A stretch of 64,000 bases of DNA from assembly GCA_017619375.1 (NCBI GenBank), contig JAFZSL010000017.1, positions 32,832 through 96,831 on the forward strand, read 5' to 3'. Under the pieces are notes generated by a model that worked only from the letters and a program-made list of their open reading frames with translations, did no database searches and was not told the DNA's origin. How positions within the stretch are numbered: position 1 is the stretch's first letter; each line of letters starts with the position of its first letter. Shown piece after piece: positions 44,097 through 50,082 of this stretch. The position numbers and the translations under genes were made by a program. This DNA comes from Prevotella sp. GTDB taxonomy: Bacteria > Bacteroidota > Bacteroidia > Bacteroidales > Bacteroidaceae.

Positions 44097-44833
44097 ACCC
44101 TCTCAAATGCATCATCGTAGATGACGAGCCCCTGGCCGTCAAACTCATCCAATCGTTTGTGGAACGCACGCCAAGCCTTGAACTGCTTTCCGCACACACC
44201 GACCCCGTGGAAGCCCTCGAAGCCATCCGTAGCGGAGAGGCCAACCTTGTCTTCCTCGACATACAGATGCCCGACATCGACGGGATGGAATTGGCGCGCT
44301 CCGTTCCTTCCACCACACGCATCATCTTCACCACGGCATTCAAGGAATATGCCTTCGAGAGTTACGAGGTGTCGGCGCTCGACTTCCTCCTCAAGCCCAT
44401 ACGCTATGTGAAATTCTTGGCTGCCGTGGAGAAAGCCCAGCAATGGTTTGAGAGGACCCCCAGCACGGAGGACGGCACGTCGCAAGAGACCAGCGCCTCA
44501 CCCGCCACCACCACCATCTACATCAAGGTGGATGGCGAGTTGCGCCAAGTGTTGTTCGACAGCATCCTTTATGTCGCGGGCATGAAGGACTATGTCATGT
44601 TCTACCTGAAGAACGAGAGGAAACCCCTCATCACACACCTCACCATGAAGGCGGTAGAGGACATGTTGCCATCGACGAAGTTCCTCCGTGTGCACCGCTC
44701 CTACATCGTCGCCCTGGACAGCATCAGGAAGGTGGACCGCAACGACTGCGTCTATATCGGCGACGAAATCATACACGTCACCAGCGGATATGCCGATGCC
44801 TTCCACCAATACTTGAAGCAACTCACCCCGTGA
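44093..44833 (+). CDS. LytTR family response regulator
   Basis: A 246-residue regulator with an N-terminal receiver domain (acid pair in IIVDDEP, phospho-acceptor Asp56 in VFLDIQMPDIDG, Thr in FTTAFKEYA, Lys in LLKPI) and a C-terminal LytTR DNA-binding domain (about 145-246, KDYVMFYL, FLRVHRSYIVALDSI). It is translationally coupled to the kinase. LytTR proteins bind pairs of short direct repeats; none stands out near the barrel gene promoter. Confidence 0.95.
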   Translation: MNPLKCIIVDDEPLAVKLIQSFVERTPSLELLSAHTDPVEALEAIRSGEANLVFLDIQMPDIDGMELARSVPSTTRIIFTTAFKEYAFESYEVSALDFLLKPIRYVKFLAAVEKAQQWFERTPSTEDGTSQETSASPATTTIYIKVDGELRQVLFDSILYVAGMKDYVMFYLKNERKPLITHLTMKAVEDMLPSTKFLRVHRSYIVALDSIRKVDRNDCVYIGDEIIHVTSGYADAFHQYLKQLTP

Positions 44834-44842
44834 TTTTTCAAG

Positions 44843-44870
44843 GTTTTTCTTTGCCTAAATCAAGAAAAAC
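44843..44870. terminator. bidirectional terminator between the regulator and transporter genes
   Basis: GTTTTTCTT (44843-44851) pairs with AAGAAAAAC (44862-44870), with T runs on both strands. It lies in the 21-bp gap between two converging genes and extends into the last codons of the minus-strand transporter gene. Confidence 0.6.
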
Positions 44871-45790
44871 AAGGATACGCCGATGCATGAGATGATGGCA
44901 CCAGCGATGCTTTTCATCGTAATAGGTTGTTTGAAAAGCCATCGGGAGGGCCAGAGGATAAGTATGGGGGTGAGAGCCATCAACGTGGAAGCGATGCCTG
45001 CCTCCGTGAACTGCACGGCCATGAGGGAGAACCCCACACCGATGAACGGCCCGGAGAAGACGGCAATGACCGTGGCGGCCATCCCTCTCCATTCATGTAT
45101 GCTGGACTGCATCCGCCGTGCCTCGCCGCGCATCAAAAGCCAAAGAGAGAAGCCGGCGAATCCCGCCATGCAGCGAATCATGTTGGAGGCGAATGGCAGG
45201 AAACCTTCCACTGAGGGCAGCAGATGGCCTGGCACGTCGGCGACATAATGGTCGAGTCCTATCTTGCTGAGGACAAGCCCTACGCCTTGTCCCAATCCGG
45301 CACCGATGCCAAAGAGGATTCCCTTGGCAGGCAGCGTCACCGAAATCTTATGATGCCCCCCTCTTCCAAGCACTGATATGGCGATGCCGGTCAAGGTCAC
45401 TGCCATGGCCAGTAGGGCGCTCCACGACAAGGTCTGTCCCAGCATCACCCATGCGGTGATGGCCGTGAACATGGGAGCAAGTGTCATGAACAGTTGTCCG
45501 TAACGCGAACCGATGGAGAGGTAGCAGTTGAACAAACACCAGTCTCCGAAGAAATAGCCGACCACACCCGACAGCAGCAGCCAGCCCCAGGTCTCCTTGC
45601 TGGCAAATTCAGGATAAGGACTTCCGAAAATGACAACCATCAGCAGGGCCGACAACAGAAGTGCCAGACCCATCCGCCAGACGTTCATCACAAAGACACC
45701 CAGTTTGCGGCTTCCAATCTCGCTGGCCAGGGCGGCAACCGTCCAAGAACAGGCTACACCGAGTGAAATGATTTCTCCAAGATATCTCAT
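44855..45790 (-). CDS. EamA/DMT family transporter
   Basis: A 311-residue inner-membrane protein with ten predicted helices and the two-fold EamA repeat (first half to about 150, second from KGILFGIGAGLGQGVGLVLSK). The start at 45790 (MRYLGEIISLGVACSWTVAAL) is placed after a -7 element. DMT proteins move amino acids, nucleotides or other metabolites, often outward; the substrate cannot be read from sequence. It is monocistronic and convergent to the regulator gene. Confidence 0.88.
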   Translation of the reverse strand: MRYLGEIISLGVACSWTVAALASEIGSRKLGVFVMNVWRMGLALLLSALLMVVIFGSPYPEFASKETWGWLLLSGVVGYFFGDWCLFNCYLSIGSRYGQLFMTLAPMFTAITAWVMLGQTLSWSALLAMAVTLTGIAISVLGRGGHHKISVTLPAKGILFGIGAGLGQGVGLVLSKIGLDHYVADVPGHLLPSVEGFLPFASNMIRCMAGFAGFSLWLLMRGEARRMQSSIHEWRGMAATVIAVFSGPFIGVGFSLMAVQFTEAGIASTLMALTPILILWPSRWLFKQPITMKSIAGAIISCIGVSLFFLI

Positions 45791-45807
45791 TTTCCTTATT
45801 TGAGGGC

Positions 45808-45815
45808 CAAAGGTA
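45808..45815 (-). promoter_or_regulatory. -7 element of the EamA transporter gene
   Basis: The minus strand reads TACCTTTGGC, matching TAnnTTTG, 18 bp before the ATG. Confidence 0.6.
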
Positions 45816-45908
45816 GTGAAAAATGTGATGATGTGAGAAAAAAGCAGACAAAAATACCTTTGATGTCCCATTTTTTGCTGCTATTCCCCCATCCTCAGCA
45901 ATTATCCA

Positions 45909-45949
45909 TGGAGTCTGCCGAGCGTGAGCAACTTCGACCGCAGGTCAAT
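45909..45949 (+). repeat. 41-bp direct repeat, left copy
   Basis: The sequence from TGGAGTCTGCCGAGCG to CGCAGGTCAAT is identical over 41 bp to 48793-48833, in the same orientation. The two copies enclose 2.8 kb with an exported-protein gene and the AT-rich ADP-ribosylglycohydrolase patch. The last 19 bp (CTTCGACCGCAGGTCAATT) occur a third time at 48735-48753. Confidence 0.95.
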
Positions 45950-46042
45950 TTAAGAAAATATAATTTTCGATAAAAATTTGTCTTTCCTCTAAATAAAAGC
46001 AAAAACTTTATCCCGACGGGCTTGTCAATCCGTTTTTTTACC

Positions 46043-46050
46043 TATATTTG
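46043..46050 (+). promoter_or_regulatory. -7 element before the exported protein gene at 46 kb
   Basis: TATATTTGCA with TTG 17 bp upstream (46023). It ends 4 bp before the ATG at 46055, so this message too would be leaderless or start at a later Met. Confidence 0.6.
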
Positions 46051-46054
46051 CAGC

Positions 46055-46804
46055 ATGATGAGACGAATGGCTTTTTTTCTGATGATGGCTTTCGCCAGCA
46101 TGGCGGCGAACGCACAGGACGTCGGTGGAGGGTACAACACCACCGACCTGCAGGAGGTGCAGCCGCCGTTGAAAGTCGTGGACACCTACAACGCCGCCCA
46201 GGCGGTGAGGGAATACACCCCGGAGGAGTATGCCGCCAGCAGACTTCCCCGGGAAGAGCGTCGCGACACCCTTCATCTTCCCACGCTCGACAACCTGGGA
46301 CAGGTGTGGTCCACGCGAATGCCTTTCTTCAGACCGGGATGGAGCACATGGGACTTGCACCAAGGCCTTAATGTCAACATCGGGGCGTCCGTCTTCGCCA
46401 GTTTTGGGAAGCATGCGCCCCACGGAGCCGGTTTCGGACAAAGCATCTCGGCGATGTATGCCATGCCTATCACTTCCAAACTCTCCATGGCGGTGGGAGG
46501 GTATTTCAACAACCTCTATTGGGACCATGATGCTTATCGCAGTGCGGGATTGTCTGCTGTGTTGGGTTATCGATTCAATGACCATTGGGAGGCTTTTCTC
46601 TATGGCCAGAAGTCCATCACTGAAAACCGCTTCACACCCTATCCCCTTTATGACATGGGCGACCTGGGCGATAGGATAGGGGCGGCCGTCAGATACAATG
46701 TCAACCCCTCCTTCAGCGTGGAAATGTCCGTCGAGCACAGTTCATGGCCACGCCGGGAATCCATGCACGACACCTATATGCAAATGCCGAAAGAACGTAA
46801 ATAG
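46055..46804 (+). CDS. exported, beta-rich protein of unknown function
   Basis: A 249-residue protein with a signal peptide (hydrophobic run after MMRRM, ending MAANA-Q). The first mature part is polar (TYNAAQAVREYTPEEYAASRLPREER); from about residue 100 on it alternates Gly, aromatic and Ser residues (LNVNIGASVFASFGKH, LSMAVGGYFNNLYW, GLSAVLGYRF, IGAAVRYNVNPSFSVEMSVEH), as in a small outer-membrane barrel. I do not recognise the family. ATG at 46055, 46058 or 46067 are all possible; the promoter position makes 46055 leaderless. The last codons form the left arm of the gene's own terminator. Base composition is like the rest of the genome. Confidence 0.75.
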   Translation: MMRRMAFFLMMAFASMAANAQDVGGGYNTTDLQEVQPPLKVVDTYNAAQAVREYTPEEYAASRLPREERRDTLHLPTLDNLGQVWSTRMPFFRPGWSTWDLHQGLNVNIGASVFASFGKHAPHGAGFGQSISAMYAMPITSKLSMAVGGYFNNLYWDHDAYRSAGLSAVLGYRFNDHWEAFLYGQKSITENRFTPYPLYDMGDLGDRIGAAVRYNVNPSFSVEMSVEHSSWPRRESMHDTYMQMPKERK

Positions 46805-46828
46805 TTCTTTCGGCATTTGCTGTTTTTT
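46780..46828 (+). terminator. terminator built into the end of the coding sequence
   Basis: GCAAATGCCGAAAGAAC (46780-46796, coding QMPKER) pairs exactly over 17 bp with GTTCTTTCGGCATTTGC (46804-46820), loop of 7 bases containing the stop codon, followed by TGTTTTTT. Confidence 0.92.
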
Positions 46829-47143
46829 CCTTGTCTTTCTTCGACGTATTACAGTGGCAGTGGTTCGCCGCTTTCGATGAATTGCAGTTCCTTTTCAGAG
46901 ATTATTGCAAGATCGCTTGCAGAGAATGGTGAAAGGTATGGAGTTTATGGTGTTCATGTAACAAATGTAGATCCTTTATTCCCAGGATTTCATGATAAAG
47001 GAGTAGGTACTGAAGTTATTTGGGGACAACATGGATCAGCACCATATCTAAAAAGTGTACATGGAAATTCTTTTAAAAATCTTGATAGAACAGTTGAATT
47101 AGGATATAAAAAAGGTGGAAAATTGTTAAAAAGAACGAAATAA
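46817..47143 (+). pseudogene. AT-rich gene fragment (C-terminal part of an unknown protein)
   Basis: The frame is open from 46817 but only the part from about 46895 on looks coding: it has A/T at nearly all third codon positions, like the next gene and unlike the rest of the window. The readable protein is about 80 residues (ARSLAENGERYGVYGVHV, then TNVDPLFPGFHDKGVG, GTEVIWGQHGSAPYLKSV, GYKKGGKLLKRTK). There is no good start codon at the boundary, so it is likely a truncated gene carried in with the ADP-ribosylglycohydrolase gene. I do not recognise the family. On the other strand, 46849-46925 reads as a C-terminal tail (ISEKELQFIESGEPLPL, stop), perhaps the end of a second broken gene. Confidence 0.5.
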
Positions 47144-47179
47144 TTTGCTTTTAGATAAGTAAAACATAATATTATAAAT

Positions 47180-48019
47180 ATGGAAAACAAAGGTATTATA
47201 GGAGCAATTTGCGGAGATATTATCGGATCTGCATATGAATTTCACAAGACAAAAGACTATTCTTTTGATTTATTAACTCCAAAATCAAAATTTACTGATG
47301 ATACAGTAATGACTTGTGCAGTAGCAGAATGGTTAATGGAAGACCCAAATCATACTCACAAGGAACTCATCAAAATTATGCATCGTTATGGAGATGAATA
47401 TCCTTATTCGGGATACGGAGGTATGTTCAAGAAATGGTTAGAAAATAATTGGACAGAACCATATAATTCTTATGGAAATGGATCTGCCATGAGAGTAAGT
47501 CCTGTTGCTTATTACGCAAATTCATTAGAAGAAGCACTTCAATTAGCTGAAATCTCAGCAGAGGTAACTCATAATCATCCTGACGGAATAATAGGGGCAA
47601 AAGCAGTAGCAGCTGCTATTTATATTATGCGTACTGTAGGTAAATGGTATCCTCACATTGGTTGGGAAAAAGTAAAAGAGTATTGTGAAAAATATTGTTT
47701 CTATAAAATGCGATATAAAATGGAGGAATGGGAAGAACACGCTCAAAACTATACTTTTGATGTTACCTGTCAAGGATCTGTTCCAGAAGCAATTCTTTGT
47801 GCATTAGGCTCCGTTGATTATGAGTACTGTATTCGTAACGCAGTCTCTCTTGGAGGTGATGCAGATACACAAGCAGCAATTACAGGTGGTATTGTTGCTG
47901 CGTATCGTCCTGTTCCAGATCATATTTTAAACCCTTGTCTTGAGCTGCTTGATCCTCCTCTAATTGATGTAATTGAACATTTTAATCAATTTGTAAATAT
48001 AAAAAAGAGTGAAGCTTGA
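47180..48019 (+). CDS. ADP-ribosylglycohydrolase family protein
   Basis: A 279-residue, complete enzyme of the DraG/ARH family, which removes ADP-ribose from proteins or other targets. The N-terminal GAICGDIIGSAYEF, the metal motif FTDDTVMT (Asp40-Asp41), the HNHPDGIIGA segment near residue 134 and the second metal motif LGGDADTQAAITGGI near residue 226 are all present, so it should be active. Codon use is strongly AT-rich (for example TTA, AAA, GAT, AAT), in contrast with its neighbours, and it is bounded by 41-bp direct repeats, so I infer transfer. In other bacteria such enzymes undo ADP-ribosylating toxins (as immunity proteins) or regulate nitrogenase; no nif genes are here. Confidence 0.92.
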   Translation: MENKGIIGAICGDIIGSAYEFHKTKDYSFDLLTPKSKFTDDTVMTCAVAEWLMEDPNHTHKELIKIMHRYGDEYPYSGYGGMFKKWLENNWTEPYNSYGNGSAMRVSPVAYYANSLEEALQLAEISAEVTHNHPDGIIGAKAVAAAIYIMRTVGKWYPHIGWEKVKEYCEKYCFYKMRYKMEEWEEHAQNYTFDVTCQGSVPEAILCALGSVDYEYCIRNAVSLGGDADTQAAITGGIVAAYRPVPDHILNPCLELLDPPLIDVIEHFNQFVNIKKSEA

Positions 48020-48792
48020 TACCGGGACTATCGAGGAAAAGTAACCCGTAACAAAATCTATAGTGAAGTAGAGATAAAACCGCTCGAAGCCACTCTTCTT
48101 TAAATGGAAATCCGTGAGGACATGGAGAGGTGTTGCACGAGGGGTGAGGTGCGTATGTCGATGCCTTTGGCTACGTATTCTCGTCTCCCTCTTCGGAAAA
48201 CCGTTCTATTTTTGTCTACGGACTCTTAGGACTAAAAGGACTTTATGCGCCAGAGGCGCATTGTTATAGTCTACGGAGTCATGGAATTGGGGAGTTTTTC
48301 ATGCAGTGCAGCATAAACGCCAAGAATGTTCTGCTGGAACCGCACGTCGACCTACTAGCAAAAGGTTCGTGCTCATATCCCCTAGGGGATATGAGCACGG
48401 GCTTTTTGCTCGCAGTGCGCACTGAGAAGGGAAGAATCCCATCTCTACTTTGCCAACCGAGACATAACCAAGCGAGCAGGAAAAAAATCTCTAATTCGAT
48501 AATTCGGGATGAATCCCATGTTTTTGTTATCCCGAATTAGCGAATTAGCGAATGGATGCCCAAAAGGGATGGATGACAAAGAATTCTCTAATTCGATAAT
48601 TCGGGATGAATTATTCTATCCCATGTTCTTGATTATCACGAATTAGAGAGATTTGTCGAAGACCCACGACAGATAGGGAGTAATTAGCGAATTATTTACG
48701 CCCTTCGGGTCGTGTGCACAGTATAGAAGGGATTCTTCGACCGCAGGTCAATTTTCAAAGTTGCGATTAAGAGAGGGCAGACCAAGCTTGCT
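48020..48792. repeat. gene-free gap with several repeat types
   Basis: 48214-48303 is the second 90-bp repeat unit (inverse of 33339-33428). 48368-48399 is a 32-bp perfect palindrome. 48488-48554 and 48584-48654 are two related hairpin units, each with CTAATTCG..AATTCGGGAT pairing with ATCCCGAATT..CGAATTAG (second copy has an insertion ATTATTCT and a mismatch). 48655-48685 shares GACCCACGAC and ATAGGGAGTAAT with the inverse of 55985-56010. 48735-48753 is a partial third copy of the 41-bp repeat. 48020-48210 shows nothing I can name. No convincing gene is present. Confidence 0.85.
48368..48399. terminator. 32-bp perfect palindrome followed by CTTTTTGC, terminator-like
   Basis: CGTGCTCATATCCCCT and its exact complement meet without spacer and are flanked by AGCAAAAGG on the left and GGCTTTTTGCT on the right, which extend the stem imperfectly to about 54 nt. 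It is 350 bp past the ADP-ribosylglycohydrolase stop codon. Confidence 0.6.
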
Positions 48793-48833
48793 TGGAGTCT
48801 GCCGAGCGTGAGCAACTTCGACCGCAGGTCAAT
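48793..48833 (+). repeat. 41-bp direct repeat, right copy
   Basis: Identical to 45909-45949. It ends exactly at the stop codon (48834-48836, minus strand) of the Sel1-repeat gene. Confidence 0.95.
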
Positions 48834-49955
48834 CTACTTAAGTTTCTTCAGCGTTTCCTTGGCGTAGTTGTCGCCCATGATGGCAGCCTTGTTGACCCAT
48901 TGGCGGCCTAAGTCTTTGTTGCGTTTGACGCCGTAGCCGTAGTAGTAGCAGATGCCCACGCCTGTTTCTGCTGCCGGGAAATTCTGTAAGGCGGCTTTCT
49001 CCATCCAGTGGAAGGCCTGTTCGTAGTTCTGTGCCACGCCCATGCCGTTGAAGAACATGTTGCCGATGTTGTATTGAGCCTCGGGAATGTCCTGCTCGGC
49101 TGCCTTGAGGTACCAGGCGGCGGCTTCCTCGTAGTCTTGGGGGACGGCGATGCCATTGTCATAGAACCTGCCCAAGGAGAGTTGTGCGGCGGCGTTGCCC
49201 TGCTGTGCTGCCTTGGTGAAATACTCCACGGCCTTTCCATAGTCTTGTTCCACGCCTTCCCCTTTGGAGTATAGTTTGGCCACCTCGTTTTGCGCCTTGT
49301 CGTTTCCTTTGTTGGCCAACTGCAGGTAGTAATTGAACGCCTTCGTGGCATCTTTCTCCACCCCTTCGCCGATGAGGTAACTGTTGGCAAGGCTGAACAA
49401 GGCGTTGCTGTTGCCTTGTGCGGCGGCTTTCTCCCACCATTTCACAGCCTGGGCGTAGTCGAGGTCCACGCCTTTCATCTGCGAGTAGCACAAGCCAAGG
49501 TTGAACTGCGCTCCAGCATGTCCCTTGTTCGCAGCCTTGGTATACCATTCCACGGCTTTCTTGTAGTTCTTGTCAAACCCATCGCCGCCGGCGTCGTAGC
49601 AGTGGCCTATGCTGTTCATGGCTTGCATGCTGCCTTTGTCTGCGGCTTTCGTATACCATGCCACGGCAGCATTCATGTCCTTGGGCACGCCGTAACCCAT
49701 CTCATAGCAGTAGGCCAGGTTGAACTGTGCCTCGATGTTGCCCTTGTTGGCAGCCTTGGTGTACCATTGCACGGCTTCGGCGAAATCCGCTTTCACGCCT
49801 TTCCCGCCAAGGAGGCAGTTGGCCAGTTCTACTTGTGCTTTCACATTGCCAGCATTGGCGTTCTTGCGCAGTGTGGCGATGTCGGTGGTTTGTGCTGTGG
49901 CTGTCAGTGAGATGAAGACCGCCACGAGGATGATGATGATATTTTTTCTGACCAT
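48834..49955 (-). CDS. Sel1-like repeat protein, exported
   Basis: A 373-residue protein with signal peptide (MVRKNIIIILVAVFISLTATA-Q) and nine to ten Sel1 repeats of about 36 residues (A..L...Y..G.GV..D...A..WY.KAA..G...AQ). The repeats run from residue 25 to the end, leaving almost no other domain. Sel1 proteins are scaffolds for protein contacts in the envelope or periplasm. The start is placed at 49955, because the -7 element covers the Met codon at 49985. The 3' end abuts the 41-bp repeat. It is monocistronic. Confidence 0.9.
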   Translation of the reverse strand: MVRKNIIIILVAVFISLTATAQTTDIATLRKNANAGNVKAQVELANCLLGGKGVKADFAEAVQWYTKAANKGNIEAQFNLAYCYEMGYGVPKDMNAAVAWYTKAADKGSMQAMNSIGHCYDAGGDGFDKNYKKAVEWYTKAANKGHAGAQFNLGLCYSQMKGVDLDYAQAVKWWEKAAAQGNSNALFSLANSYLIGEGVEKDATKAFNYYLQLANKGNDKAQNEVAKLYSKGEGVEQDYGKAVEYFTKAAQQGNAAAQLSLGRFYDNGIAVPQDYEEAAAWYLKAAEQDIPEAQYNIGNMFFNGMGVAQNYEQAFHWMEKAALQNFPAAETGVGICYYYGYGVKRNKDLGRQWVNKAAIMGDNYAKETLKKLK

Positions 49956-49982
49956 TGTCTTGTATGCTTGGTTAAAACGCTG

Positions 49983-49990
49983 CAAAATTA
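49983..49990 (-). promoter_or_regulatory. -7 element of the Sel1-repeat gene
   Basis: The minus strand reads TAATTTTGCA, matching TAnnTTTG, 28 bp before the ATG at 49955. Confidence 0.65.
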
Positions 49991-50082
49991 GGCAAAAAAC
50001 CGCATTTATGAGTCTATAGCGACAAGAAATTAAGATTTCTTTAGAGGTTATAGGAAAACTATTGCCCTTAGGAAGAATAGCA

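Noticed and set aside
48301-48540. 79-codon frame in the repeat region
   Set aside because: It crosses the 90-bp repeat, the 32-bp palindrome and a hairpin unit; no family resemblance.
45909-48833. Integrative element with attL/attR
   Set aside because: The 41-bp direct repeats look like att sites, but there is no integrase, transposase or tRNA target, so I report them only as repeats.
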